A stretch of DNA of 64,000 nucleotides from Marsupella aquatica. Lineage: Eukaryota; Marchantiophyta. The notes beneath the pieces were generated by a model. The model did no database searches, was not told the DNA's origin, and worked only from the letters and a program-made list of their open reading frames with translations. Positions 11,481-23,931 of the stretch are shown in pieces. Position 1 is the first letter of the stretch; every line of letters begins with the position of its first letter. The stretch lies in assembly GCA_973895155.1 (NCBI GenBank), contig OZ316896.1, positions 1,860,001-1,924,000 of the forward strand. The letters are read 5' to 3'. The translations under genes and the position numbers were made by a program.

Positions 11481-12638
11481 GTCTCTCGCCTGGCACGAGG
11501 TGGAGGCTCCCCTTTCTCATCCCCTTACCACTCCGCTCCTGCGTCACCTAGTGGCAGACGGTTGTGACTTTTTGGAGGTCAGATCATTACGGAAGCATGT
11601 GTACAGGTCCCCAGTAAGGTTTTTGTCCAGACCTTATAACTGTTTTATGTCCTTGGCTGTATTCAATATGGCCCAATGCAAGTCTCAAACCAAGGGCAAG
11701 AGACCCAATCCCGGACCCAATACGGGGTCTCAAAACTAGTTCATGATCTAGTAACGCCCTATGGAAATCAAGTTAGTCAGTAGAGAAGTTATGGACTGCC
11801 TAAAATGGCAGTGGATAAGTGTTACTGACATGTTTTAACATCTTCTGAGGGGGCAGACCATGACCACCAAACCTGACTTTTGATACTCCCCTTGACAAGT
11901 GTTACTGCTGTACCTTAACTTCTTCATAGGGGGCGGATGGTGACCACCAAACCCGCCATCAAAACTTTTGAGAGGCCCTAGTAAAGGGCATCTTGAACCA
12001 ACTGTTCTGTGGAGGTTTCATTTGACCAGAATGCTTAGGGCCGGGCCGGGGTTTTAAGAATCTGTGGTTCCCAAAAAGTGCTACCGCCAACCCAACGGCC
12101 AATAACTTGGGTGGTCAGTGCACAAGCATTTGCATCTGAAATAGATAGGCACAAATGCATTTGTACCCAAGAATTACCGAATTCAAAAATTTGATGATGC
12201 TGAGTCAACCTCTGGTCAGGTGTTGTGATCCATCTCAAACCGACATGAAAGTTTGAGAGGAAACTGATGGATTCACATCGAACCAAAACCCCAGGAACCG
12301 AAACCCAGGAAAGTTTCCATCGTTTCGAGAGTTTCCTCGGGCCAGACATGCTCTCCCAGACCAGATAGACACTTCAAATTGACCATGCTCTGTTCTTGTA
12401 TGTGGAGCCAGAGATTAGCTCTCCCAGACCAGATATACACTTGTGTGTATGTTGACTTTAATCCTGCCCTATTTTCTGTTCAAAACTCAATATTAATTTA
12501 ATCTTTGCCTAAATTTTGGTTGGTTGGTAATTTGGATGCTCCTTATCTAGGGCAACTAAGTGGCAAGAAGCTAAGATCTGCACTTTGTATGGCATAATGC
12601 AAGAAGCTAAGCATACGGCATAGCTCAGGCAAGCCCTT

Positions 12639-12977
12639 GGTTCTGCACTTTTTATGGCATAATCCCTATCAGACCAAGAGGATTCTCCACAATATTATCA
12701 GTGAGTACTTTTTATGCCATGAGTGAAATTGAGTGCCGGTTCTGCACTTTTTATGGCATAATCCCTATCAGACCAAGAGGATTCTCCACAATATTATCAG
12801 TGATTACTTTTTATGCCATGAGTGAAATTGAGTGCCAAAAAAAGTAGTGCCTACTTTGTGAGCGCCCTTGGTTCTGCACTTTGTATGGCATAATCCATAT
12901 CAGACCATGAGGATTCTCCACAATATTATCAGTGAGTACTTTTTATGTCACGAGGCCAAAAAAAGTAGTGCTGCTCA
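12639..12977. repeat. Three-copy tandem array, about 99-bp unit with internal inverted repeat
   Basis: Copies begin GGTTCTGCACTTT at 12639, 12738 and 12870. The first two are adjacent (period 99) and nearly identical; the third follows a short insertion and shares the GCCAAAAAAAGTAGTG tail seen at about 12834 and 12955. In the first two copies ATGGCATAA is followed about 60 bp later by TTATGCCAT, an exact 9-bp inverted repeat, so each unit can form a stem; in copy 3 the second arm has a mismatch (TTATGTCA). Confidence 0.8.
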
Positions 12978-14390
12978 CATGCGAGTTGGCTCGAATAAAA
13001 ACTATTGCCTTAGGCAAAGGAAAGTACGAGCGAAATTTCCCTCAGCAGTTCCCCAAGGCTGCTAGCCCACCGCAAGGACAAGGACTCCAGGTTCATGATG
13101 GAACGAAATTGGCATCCGGTACATCGAAATTTCAGCTTGCACAAGTCAAAGTTTAGCGGTCTGAAACTTGCGAAAAAAATATATTGTACAGTCATGACAA
13201 GCTAGTTCAGCTTTCCAGGAAAAACCTGAAACAAAATGGTGGATATTGTGGGGCCAGACCATTGCAGGTGTCTGGGCTCCAACCTCACCTTTTCGATATC
13301 CGTAAAAGTGCAGAGGTGCATTGCACTAGGTCCGCAGGAGGCGCAATTTGAGGTTTAAAGCGTCCAGGAGAGCGGCATCCGAAGACTAACTTCTCCCTTG
13401 AACGATGGTCAATTTTGGACGAGTGGGTGGTAGAATTGTGATGTAGTGTAAAGCGTGTATCTCCCAACTGGCGTACTTGTTTTCGAGTTACCTGAGTTAT
13501 ATAAACAGGACCAGGAGTCTAAGGACATAGATGGTCTGGGCAAGGTAACGGCTTATGTACACAAGGTGTAAAGCCTGTGTCAGAAATGCTTGACCGCATA
13601 TACAGTCCGTGAAGCCCTCCCAATTTGAGAATGACGGCACCCTTTTGGTAACTAGTTCGTTGACCTGGTATGTAGAAGAGTTCCCTCATATTCTAGCGAC
13701 CTGCGTTCAAGCAACTTCCTCACGTCCTAGTATTGGAAACCCTTGGAGGTAGTGCACGGCCCAAACCACCAGCCTCGGGTGGTAGCTTTAGGCGTGACTC
13801 CAATATATTTAATGAGTCCGCATACTAAAGCATCCATCTTCAACTCAGAACGTTGTAAGTTATCATCCCCTTCGTCATCAGTCCTGCCACAGTTGTATAA
13901 GAGACAAAGCCTCAGCTTTGGAACCAAAGCTCTGGGCGACATCTTCTCGTCAGAGTAATTCTATTTGGGGCCTATTTCAAAGAAACCCAACATGGTCCTC
14001 TGCAAAGGCTCACTGGATGAATTGGTTCGCCAAGGACTCGCCAAGGACCAACCATTGAGTCCAAGTGCACACTGTTTGGCTCAACAGATAGGACTTGGTT
14101 TGCAAAGGACAAAGCTATTCAATTCCCCTGCCTACTGTTCTCAAACATCAGCTCCACAGATGCTCAGTTCTTTGACAATGAAAATAGGTTTTTAAAGTCC
14201 ATGCACAGTCTCCATCGCACAAGAGATCACCTGGTAATGTGTGGCAAGAAAGACCAATATTGAGGTCAACTCACAAAATTAGCAATGTCCATGTCATGGC
14301 AGGCTGCTAATGCCTTGCAGCCGGACACTGCTATATCAGAGTTGTAAGTAAATGGAGAGGATGACCACTCGACGAGTGACTGTAAATCTG

Positions 14391-14900
14391 CCAAGTTGCT
14401 TAACCCAGAAAGTAGCAGTTTAGTTATTTAGCCCACTCATAAATCTGCTGAGAAGTTGCTTGACCCGGAAAAATAGAAGGTGAGTTATTAACCCCTTTCC
14501 TGCTGGACTAAACAGGGCTCGACAGCTAAGTTTGTCCCATTCTGAATTTTGGGGGACTTAGGAAAATTACCCCTCTCCTGCTGGACTAAGCTGGGCTCTA
14601 CTCCTTCACAGCTAAGTTTGTCCTCGTCTGAACTCTGGGTGACTGAGGAGAAGTTGCTTAACTCAGAAAAGAGTGGCTTAACCCCGGAAATAGCAGGTGA
14701 GTTATTTACCCCTCACCTGCTCGACTGAGCTGGGCTGTGCTTCTCCACAGCTAAGTTTGTCCTCTTCTAAACTATGGGTGACTTGTCGAAGTCGCTTAAC
14801 CCAGAAAATACCAGGTGAGTTATTTTTCCCTTTCCTGCTAGCCGAAGCTGGTCCCTACTCCTCGAGAGCTAAGTTTGTCCTCTTCTGAACTCTGGCTGAC
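14391..14900. repeat. Degenerate tandem array, units about 85-140 bp
   Basis: Four units are anchored by AGCTAAGTTTGTCC at about 14524, 14610, 14749 and 14867. Each is preceded by CCTGCT(G/C)GACT-type text and followed by TCTGAACTCTGGGTGACT variants. Interspersed AGTTGCTTAACCC(A/G)GAAA blocks extend the array left to about 14391. No coding signal was recognised. Confidence 0.7.
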
Positions 14901-16152
14901 TTGGCGGCAAGCACCTCCCGGAGGCCCAAACTCAGTTTCATCCAGGTATTGAACACCCACTGGTTCATGTCTATGTCAATCAAGAGTAACTCACCCTGGA
15001 TTGGAATCAAAATGCTGGTTGACTCATCTGAGTTTCAGCACTGTACCCATATAGCTATTGAGATAACAAACCTGCCCACCCGCCAACAAGAGATTCCCAG
15101 AATCTGTCTCAGAGCACTGGTTGCCATATCATTCACTGCACCTGCCTAGATGCTCTAATTTCTTTCTGTTCCCGGTGAGAGGCGAAAGGACTGCATTCAC
15201 AGGATCCAAATTTTGACAGGCGGTGGAGGAGAAAGAAACCTTGGCATCTCAGGATCGACAGGTTCTCACACCAGCACTCTGGAGAGTGAAGTTGGTCAGC
15301 CTCGCACAAGTGTACTGAATAGCTGCTCACATAATACTGTCGGAATTGAGGGAAATGACGAGTACGTTCTTGGGAACCACAACCCTCGGGGCTTAAAATC
15401 TTGATTACTTCCGTTCACCCAAATAATTTGGATGGAGCAAAACTACGTTCTAGTCCCACTCCATAATTAAGTTGCTTAACTTGGCGATTGAATCAGGGTC
15501 ATGGCCATTGAACTGCTCAACAAATTCAACCTTAGTACTGAAAATCCAGCTCAATTTGATGACCTTATCTTACGCATGTCAGACCAAACGCCAAGTGACA
15601 CCACTGAAGCTGCGTGACTCGGCCGTGCAATAGCAGTCCTCCTTTACTGCTTGTGGAGACAAGTAAAAATCATGTACAAATATTGTCCACTTGCCAAATT
15701 TGGTGAACCCCACCATAGATTCCTGCTCATTCAACAGTACGGCTTCACTTCTACGGCACCCTATGAGCTCATTAATTCGTGCTCTCGTGTAATTTTAGAA
15801 ATAACCTCGGTAATGGTCAGGAGCAACATAACTTTATTGGACCCTCACGGTAAAACAAGAACCTGCGAGCGCTTTGAAGCATGCGTATGTCACGAACCCT
15901 TCCGAAATTGATGCCATTGAAGGGGGTGCTATGTACTCCTAAGAGTTGTCAGACTCGTAACACAGCAGGCCTGGAGTCTGTGTTCGCAGTCCGATAAGAA
16001 TTGAGCTGAGACTTATGTAATGCTTGAGTGGGTACCACAGCCCAGGATCCGTGCCCCTTGAAATACCGTCCATTACCAAGAAATGATTAGTTTGCCAGGG
16101 AGGAAACAGGTCTTACTGGCGAAAATCAAGCAGCTACCTTCCGTAACGCAAT

Positions 16153-18572
16153 TCAGGCACCATTGGTCATCGCTGAGCAACCCGATGTATAGCCATGGTT
16201 ACCATTAGCTTCACTGTCATGGCCTGACTTCGACTCCGAGGCTTCACTGCTGCTTTTATAGGAGAGGGTTTTCAAAACATAGTATAACATGTAGCCTTGA
16301 CTTGCTCGCACTACTTCTTCGCTTACTCGTGTTACCCAAGCATCATCACATTTGTACCATTGGCTCGCCAGCCGAATGAAGGAGACATAGTGCCCAGAGT
16401 CCAGTTTTCCTGAGTGCGTCACAACTGCGAAAAGTTCAAACTCTGATGAGGGACTCTGAGTTGCCCCCAACTCCTCCGTGTCTATAAACAACAGGCGGTT
16501 CCCATGCCGAGATCTCACAATAGAGGAAGATAGGTAAGGTGTCATGTCGAGAGTGAACGGGAACTGCATGTAGCGGTCCACCTTCCTAGACGTGTTCCGA
16601 GTGGAGGAATGCTCAAATCTCTTGATGTGAAAACAGAGCACTAATGGCAGCTTCCTAACAGACATCTGTTTAATAGACTCTTGCCGTGTCTGACAGCGTT
16701 GACAGTAGAATTTTTCGTTAGCACCTAGTCTTTCGGGCCTAGTAAAGCGATCCAGGCATCCCAGAAGTGTAGATGTTCCTATGGAACCGTTGGCAGTAGC
16801 TCCGCGACTGGACCGACCACCATCAGCATTGCCAATTATCGTATCCATGAAGCCTTTGCTGTCTGAGCGTATGTCTGGCTCGAGATCCAGGGAAATATCA
16901 ACACATGGGTCGTAAGTCGTCGAGGTGAACCCACATACTGTACAGGTAACATCAGAGCGTAACTGCCCAGAAAAAACTCGGTGGACGATACAGCGGCAAT
17001 CTACATCCCCACCTCTGCCCACCGAAGAAAACATGCGTCAGAAATCCTTCCCTTTAAACCGCCCCACCAATACAAGTATTGCCATTTCGTTAGAAAACTC
17101 GACTACACAGTAAAAATACAAAGGCAACGAACACGACGATTAGTTGGGGTGTTCCACTCTATAAATAGGAGTTCATCACACTACCATTGCACAGCGACAC
17201 AGAGAGAAATACAACCGAAAGCCCTTCCCAATTTGTGAACTCAGACAGGCAGGAAGAAAAATTCTGCATTTCCAAAAATGGCATGTTTAGAAGAGACGTA
17301 TCGGGAATGTCTAGAAACCTTTGCGAATTCCTGGCTCTGGGCGAGGTGGTGCCGGAATTGGCGTGAATGCCATCCACAGTAGATATGAAGAATTCGTGTG
17401 CATCCTGCTGCTCATACCCAGCGAGGTTAGCAGCATGCCGCCACCAACTGCATTCAATAAACACCGGGTATAAATGTCTCCACCTGTCAATCTCGGAGTC
17501 TAGGGAACTTCGGAATAACACTGGGTTCGGGCTTGAATGAGACAGCAAATGGACAGGTATCTAAATTAAGAACCAAACGACCGCAAACTGACCTGTAGAG
17601 AAACTGAGCAGGGCTGTATGGAGTGCGCTCTCCAGAGAAAGCCGCGGAGAAAATGGTGTCCATGTCACAACCGAGGCATAGATGAGCAGCACGCCGTTGA
17701 CAGATAGTCCGATTGTGCCGATCGCTGAGGAAATAGTTCCTCAACGGTGGAGTGTGGAGTAGCGCTTGCAACACGGAGTTCATGAAACATGTGTTTCCCA
17801 GGTTGTTCAGACCTCTGAGCCCCGATGGCAAACATGAATCCTCAACCAGGGGAGTAGATCCTTGCCTCAAGGCCAGCTGTTCGCCTGGAGTCGGAACCCA
17901 GGGTTTATAATCGGCGCCCTTCCTCCTCTTCCGTTCTCGCAATTCATCGTGATCCTCGTCCCATTTCGTGAGATCAGACTCACTTCCCCCCTCGTTGCCA
18001 TTGGCAACCCCTTTGTTATCCGGGCTCGGCAACGGTACCAATCCTCCCCTGCCATCCTTGGCACTACTAGCATTCCGACACCCTCCCTTCCCATCAGCTG
18101 CTGCGTTACTGTGCGGGCTTTCCCCAACCTTTCCGTTAATTTTTCCACCTAGAAGTGCTAAGGACTGAGCACCTATAACAGCCCTATCGAAATCTGCATC
18201 GTACACCTGATCGTTGCAAATGCAACAAAAAAGCTCGGCCCGGTCCACATCCACCGCTAGATCATGCCCCGGTTTGGACTGCGCATGCAAACGTGCGTGC
18301 AGCAGATCTGGAGGGTACCAGCATCCTATAGTGGCGCACACGAGGCACGCATAGAGCCTCCCGTGAGCTTTCCCGCAGGCTGCACAGCGAGGAACCTCCT
18401 TGTCTTCCCTCCGAATGCTCGCCCTTCCAGGCGGCCCCGTCTTCAAGCATTTCTGCAGAACACGAAACCCCTGCAGGCCGTTCTTCGCCCGATACTCGAG
18501 CAAATGTTGGCACGGTTTGTACTCATCGTTGGAGCCTTCCACTACCCCTCGCTTGTTGCTCTTAAAAGCCAT
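16153..18572 (-). CDS. UBP22: UBP22-type ubiquitin-specific protease (SAGA deubiquitinase), 3 exons
   Basis: Complement of join(16153..17014, 17319..17447, 17593..18572); 656 residues, longer than the roughly 560 usual for plant UBP22. The start ATG at 18572-18570 opens MAFKSNKRG. An N-terminal ZnF-UBP domain (about residues 18-130) has paired Cys/His motifs ([27 protein letters not shown]). A low-complexity linker with a basic RKRRKG run, a possible nuclear signal, follows. The USP domain carries the Cys box [10 protein letters not shown] (Cys262), [10 protein letters not shown], the finger motifs CTVCG and CQRCQ, and the His box SGHYVSF (His578) with YKCDDAW supplying the Asp. By family it removes ubiquitin from histone H2B within the SAGA deubiquitination module in the nucleus. 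Both introns join in phase 2; exon 2's donor (GTTTCT) is weak but keeps the conserved CIVHRVFSG frame. Confidence 0.92.
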
Positions 18573-18655
18573 CAAGCAGAGTCATCACCGCCCCACTTAT
18601 TTACACCACCATACTACCGATCTAATCCGCATTCCGTCCGTCCGTCCGGCCTCCT

Positions 18656-18692
18656 CTGCTCTGCTCTGCCCTGCCCTGCCCTGCCCTGCCCT
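18656..18692. repeat. CTCTG/CCCTG simple repeat upstream of UBP22
   Basis: CTCTG units pass into five CCCTG units about 85-120 bp upstream of the UBP22 start codon, preceded by a short CCGT run (18633-18648). This is probably 5' UTR or core promoter. Confidence 0.8.
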
Positions 18693-20026
18693 ACGAGAAC
18701 CCGGAATCTCGCCCAATGCCTCAATTCGCCCTTCGCCACGCAGCAATCGTAAGATCCAAAGCACTACTTGTATTCACCCACCAATTAAATCTGTTCCCCA
18801 ACTCCACAAACACTTTCCCACAATTCGATCGTTGATCCCCAACCAAAGAAGCTCAAACGCTAAGATAGCCCTCCTTCATGCAAAAACCTAATTTCCTGTC
18901 CCTATGTCCAATCTCCCCTCCCTTCCCACTGCCTCCCTTCCACCCTCAGAGTCCTGGAGTTTCGAGGTTGAACTTATCAGTGACTCTTTCCAGAACCAGG
19001 TCCCGTTCCGTTGCGTTCACTTTTGGACACCACGTTTTGCGCGATATAATCTGGGCCGTTAACAACAGGAAAATGGGACCGGGACTACCGTAGGTGTCTC
19101 TGCTTTTATCAAGGCGAGGGCCCCCAACTCCCCGCCCGTGCAGATTTCTCGGAAGTAAATACCTGTACTGTAGTCGGAAACCATTCGCCCATGAAAGGGC
19201 CTGAGATTAGACAAACAGAATCCCTCCTCTCGATAGTCGACTTTTGCGCTATCTTAATTTGGGGTCTTTGGAGTTGAGACGTCGTGCGTAGAGGTCGCAC
19301 CCTCATGAAGTTTCCCGGGAGACGGATCGAGAGGTGGTGGAATCTGGCCTGCTGGCTCGCGAAACATTGTCGTGGCGCTCTTTAACATTCTGCCTCTGTA
19401 CAGTGATTTCACATTGGCACAGAGCCTCAATCGATGATGATTGAATTCTGTTCCAATTCTCGTTGCTGCGTTAGAAACGATAAAACTCTAAGTATTCTGG
19501 CGATGGCGCCTTTTGAGATGTGCCACTATGGATCCTACTGAGCCAGTTCCGGGATGAGCGAATAGCGGATGGTGAATAGCGTGTTGATGAGGGGTCCAAT
19601 CGGTCATTAGGGTTCGAGCTCCGTGGGAGAGAGAGATGCCTGTTTCTGAATTTTGCAGACATATTTAAGTCGACGAGAGCTCCTGGGCGATCGTTGAAAT
19701 TGATTATTCGGATGTGAATTGCACACCCACACCCTCAAAGTCGAACCCACAAGAGTTGAACATATGGAGCAATCATGCAAAGCCACCGTCATCTTTAGAA
19801 TGGTTGGTTCTCTCAAATCTCAATGAAAGTTGAGGATATTCTCTAGGTTCATCATAAATAACTGTCCAATCCAACACGTATAACACCTTTCGAAACAGTC
19901 TATTAAACCATTGTACATCAACTGAATTTGTGGACCAGTATTATGTGAGTAAACTTTTACATTTTTTTTCACATGGCTCAAGCTATATTTCAGTGTCAAA
20001 GAACAAAAACTGGTTCTTTGAGACTG

Positions 20027-20290
20027 GCCCTTTGGATCCTAGTAACCAGTTATCTTTGGACAGGTATCTTTGGATCAGATGTATATCCCAGTATCAAGGA
20101 ACAAAAACTGGTTACGGAATCCAAAGGGCAAAAAACCCAATTGAAGGGGAGAAGAGGGAGAACACCAAGGAGACCAAAGAGTCCCCACAAACCCAAGAGT
20201 CCCAACCACAAAAAAAGCCACAAAGGAAAAGAGAAACAAAAAGCCCTACTTGGCGGAAAACTGGAAAGCCTGGTATAGCTCCAGCATCAT
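20027..20290 (+). repeat. Dispersed repeat family, copy 2, with inverted repeat at its left end
   Basis: GTATCAAGGAACAAAAACTG, then GGGCAAAAAACCCAATTGAA and A/C-rich text ending in GGAAAGCCTGGTATAGCTCC match the family order of copies 1 and 3. A 24-bp inverted repeat flanks the first part: the segment starting GCCCTTTGGATCC at 20027-20051 is nearly the reverse complement of 20106-20129. Confidence 0.6.
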
Positions 20291-21477
20291 GCAGAAAAAT
20301 ATGTCTAGAGTACCGTAAACCTAGGGCCTAGGCCCATCAAAACTTTGTCTTTGTGAAACTTGGATGGACTAGAAAGCTTTGAGGACGGAATATCCAAATA
20401 TGCCCAACTAACACTGATTTCACTTAAAACCCAGAAATGACAGCAATGAGACATTTATAACCCATTTCAGTTCCTTTGGCAGATCTCTTTGTAGCATCAG
20501 CAGGTTGACAAATGCAGAATTGATCTTTGCATCATACCTTGCTTGCATAACTACCTGTTAGTTGCTCTGTCAATTGAAGAGGTCATTTGCAAATGTCCTT
20601 GACCTGGGGATTGAGCTTCACCATTTTCAATTTTGCTTTGCTCTAGGTTGCAATATGCCAGGACAATGTCTATAACTCAAATGCCACCATAGATAATGAG
20701 CACGTCTTATTATAGTGGACGAGCCCTATGCCTGTGCATTGCACGGCGCAAGGAGGGCCAGCCCATAGGAAGTCAGGCCGGGGCATTTATGGGGCAGCGG
20801 GAAGCACATATGTGCCAACGGTGCACATTTCCTCCATCAATGGTCAGGGAAAACAGGGGGAAACAGCCAATTGAATCGAACGGCTGTGGATCTTTCCCGC
20901 CCAGGAGCTTTTTTGCATTGGGATGAAAAACGAAAGAAAAGACAGGATCCTTTATTATAGTTGTAGAGATTGTGCCTTTCTTCTAGGTCTTTCTTCAATT
21001 GCACACATGTTCTCCAAATTGACTAAAATTTTGTTCTAAATATCTCTGTCAATGCCTCCAAAATTTTGTTTACATGCAACCGTAGATTCTTCAAGCTTTC
21101 CAAGAGATCTTCAAAATTCTCTGGCAGGCCAAGACAGTACACAATCACAAGGCAGAATCACAAAGCTTCTCATCATGAGACTAGCCCAATGCACATGCGT
21201 TGCACAATTACTCGATAGGAAGTGATGCTGAGTGGAAGTGGTGGCAATGAGATGGACAGCGGTGTCGCTGTTGAGTGCAAGCAGTGTTGCTGTTGTAGTG
21301 GGACATTGCTGGGAGTTGCCAAGTTGGCCTAGCAATTGGATTTCAAGAAATATGCAAGTTGTTGAGAGAGTGACAAGTTGGGCATTGAAAAGTGCACAAT
21401 GGCACTCTTGTTAGGAAAATTTCTGACAAATAATTTAACGTTCAGGGAGCTCCACTTCTGCCAGAATGACATGTAGT

Positions 21478-21605
21478 CACTAGACCATGAGAAAGGAAGA
21501 ATGAGATGGCAAATTATAGTGTTTAGAAGAGAACCAATCTTTCCAGTTAGTCAATAGACCATGAGAAAGGAAGAATGAGAAAGGAAGAGAACCAATCTTT
21601 CCAGT
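21478..21605. repeat. Imperfect two-copy direct repeat
   Basis: CTAGACCATGAGAAAGGAAG and AATAGACCATGAGAAAGGAA begin two neighbouring copies, each followed by AGAACCAATCTTTCCAG. The period is about 67 bp. No coding meaning is evident. Confidence 0.7.
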
Positions 21606-23610
21606 GCAGGCTTATTTTCCAAAACCATCTAGCAGCCTATCCAGATGATTGCAGATTACATCTAAATGTTGTTGTGTATAGCCTTTTCAAATTTGACAGA
21701 GAAGCATTTCAAATTGTCTTATTAGCCATAGTTGTAAGAAACTATAGTCATGCAGCACTTTCTAGAATGCTTTTAATGTTTCCAGTCAAAAGATCTCTTA
21801 AGGGTCAACTACCAAACACCATAATAGGAACGATGTTTGATCCACAATATGTATTTTTGATGGGATTAGCTAAAACAATGCACAAACGAAAAGACAAAAC
21901 CCAAATTTATCAAAATGTCCTTTGGTACATATACTTTATAAAATAAAAATAGGTTGTCAAGGGTTTACAGCTACCACAACCATTTTTTGCACTTTAAAAA
22001 TATTTCTATACTCATTGCCATATTCACACATCCACAAAAAAAACTAGAACAATAAGCAAAGGTAAAAATAACGAGAGTAAGGTTGGAAAGAACTACCGCC
22101 ATCATTCTTTCTAAACTGGGCGAACATTCTACAAATATTCAAAAGTATATCCTACAGATCCACTCATCTACTGTAGGCCTTAATTTGCCAACACCATTTT
22201 GATAACATTTAGGTCAATCTCCCTTCCCCAAAACTCCTGCTAGATTTTTGGATACCGTGACCAGTTTCCCATGAAGCCACGGGGCCTATCTGATGGCTCT
22301 CCTTAAATCTAGGGAGATAGAGTGGCCAAAAAAATTCCAAAGAAATATTTATCAAGAATCTTCCTGGTATCTCTTCTGTGACACCAGGTAACATTCTCCA
22401 TACCGGCGAATACACGGGTGACGAATAAAAACGGGAGGCGAAGGAACGAACCCCTTTAGTTATTAAGCTGACACACGACAACGTAAGGGGGTTTGCGTTG
22501 AGGTTCGAACTCCCGACCTGGTGCCATGTCTCGCGCGACGACGAGGAAGACATGGCATCTCCTAGACTCTACGGTACAGATGTGGGCCCCCCCGGCATTC
22601 TAGAACCCCTACTCCACAGCATATGGCTCTCGACCCTAGTCTGGAGCTCTGGCGGAAGCAGTATATGGGGCTAGTGCCTACGACCCGCAATATATGGATA
22701 TCTACATACCTTTGGAGTAAGTTACTAAGTTGTCTGTCCTCGAGCGCTCCGTGTGACGGTGTATACAGTGCTGCTGACATGTAGCGCAGCCCTGTTCAGG
22801 CACCTTCTTACGCGGCGTCTACAGGGTGTAAGTGTAAAGTAAGAGGAAAGGATGCTTATGAAGGGAGGAGCAAGGTGAGTGAGTTCTCGAGGCGATTTGT
22901 GAGATTTGTCAATCGATTGGGCTTTGTGGTCGCGGTCGGAGCGAGCAAGCAAGGAAGCGAGCGAGGGGGTACGGGAGGGAGGTATGTACCTCGTATGCAC
23001 CGCGTAGACAAATACACCCTCCTTTGGATTCTCTGTCCCTCTTCTGAGTCTCGCTTTCTGTCTTAGAGTGGTCGGATGGTTGTGTTTGGAGACAGTCGAG
23101 GTGATTTGATTTCTTTTGATTATGTGTGTATGAGTTTCTTTGGGCAGTGGTGTCTGAGTTCGTCTCAGTCCGTTGCGCACAACGTGTGTGATTTTTACAC
23201 GAAATTGACTGTCGTGCATCGTCGGTGGTCGTGGTGAGCAGCGTTCGAAATTTGAAATGTTTGTTGGGGTTTTGTTTTTTCGGGTTTGTTTTGCGGAGGA
23301 TCGATCTGTTTGTGATTCTGGTTTCTGAATCGATCGATGAGCAGTTCTCTTGCCCGGGCCACGTTCTCCGGTGCAGGTTTTTTTGGAAGTGATCAACGCA
23401 GAAGTGTTTGGGGGGCTCGTTTGATTCCTCCTCCTCATTGCTTTGTTGACCTATCCTCAGTTGACCTAATTGTGTTCTCCCGCTCTGTCAGACTCGCGTT
23501 TTCTGTATGTCGTCGGATCTGCGATTGTAGATTGTCCATCATTTTCTGCCTGTCAGTAAGTACCCGCTGAGGACTTCGAATTTCAGCAATTTTGCCTCCC
23601 TAATAATATA

Positions 23611-23632
23611 TGTGTGTGTGTGTGTGTGTGTG
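23611..23632. repeat. (TG)11 microsatellite
   Basis: Eleven TG units lie about 300 bp upstream of the UAF1-like start codon, inside the putative 5' UTR intron. They could be polymorphic. Confidence 0.9.
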
Positions 23633-23931
23633 TCAGTGGCGTGTGGGAATTTGGCTCTTGCCTTCGAGCGTGCATTCCCGAAATCCAGAACTTGAGGAGG
23701 AGGAGCCTCGTTCGGGACAGCTTCTGCCCCATGACGCGTATCATAAAGTCATAGTATAGGAGTTACAGATGCGATTTTTCCGGAGGAGGTCGAATCCTTT
23801 GTGTTGAAGCCATGAGAAGCAAGAGATGCTAATTAGAGAAGAAGGGAGCGCGTTTCTGTCGGGGGATCAAGTGGGCAGAGTAATGAGACCCAGCAGAGCA
23901 AGCTGATGATTTAGCGTTGGTAACAGTCGGT

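Larger units (their letters stand above)
10457..16152. other. Intergenic region between MIF and UBP22 genes
   Basis: No gene is supported here. The 5' flank of the MIF-like gene (10457 upwards, read on the minus strand) begins with the CTTCC repeat listed separately. It is followed by a copy of the dispersed repeat family (about 10820-11480), a short related fragment at about 11670-11740, the 99-bp array at 12.6-13.0 kb and the 14.4-14.9 kb array. A G/T-rich low-complexity run lies at 10850-10925. The open frames between 13.2 and 16.1 kb are under 90 codons and show no family I recognise. Confidence 0.55.
18573..23931. other. Intergenic region between divergent UBP22 and UAF1-like genes
   Basis: This region holds the upstream regions of two divergent genes. 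Next to UBP22 lies a C-rich simple repeat. The middle contains copy 2 of the dispersed repeat family, a GCATTGCACGG-type motif at 20709-20751 and a 67-bp duplication at 21478-21605. From about 22.8 kb the sequence is less AT-rich and may be the promoter and 5' UTR of the UAF1-like gene. A plausible 5' UTR intron runs from a GTAAGT at 23556 to an ACAG at 23926. A reading frame of 237 codons on the minus strand (22725-23438) looks like a compositional artefact. Confidence 0.5.

Noticed and set aside
21575-21946. 123-codon plus-strand frame
   Set aside because: It overlaps a local direct repeat, is AT-rich, and has no recognisable family or flanking exon signals.
22495-22530. tRNA-like T-arm (GGTTCGAAC) followed by GGTGCCA
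   Set aside because: The stem pairs only about three bases and no D-arm, anticodon arm or acceptor stem could be built. At most it is a decayed tRNA-derived element.
22725-23438. 237-codon open frame on the minus strand
   Set aside because: It lies in the likely 5' region of the UAF1-like gene. The product is rich in Thr, Ser, Arg and Pro with no recognisable domain, so it looks compositional.
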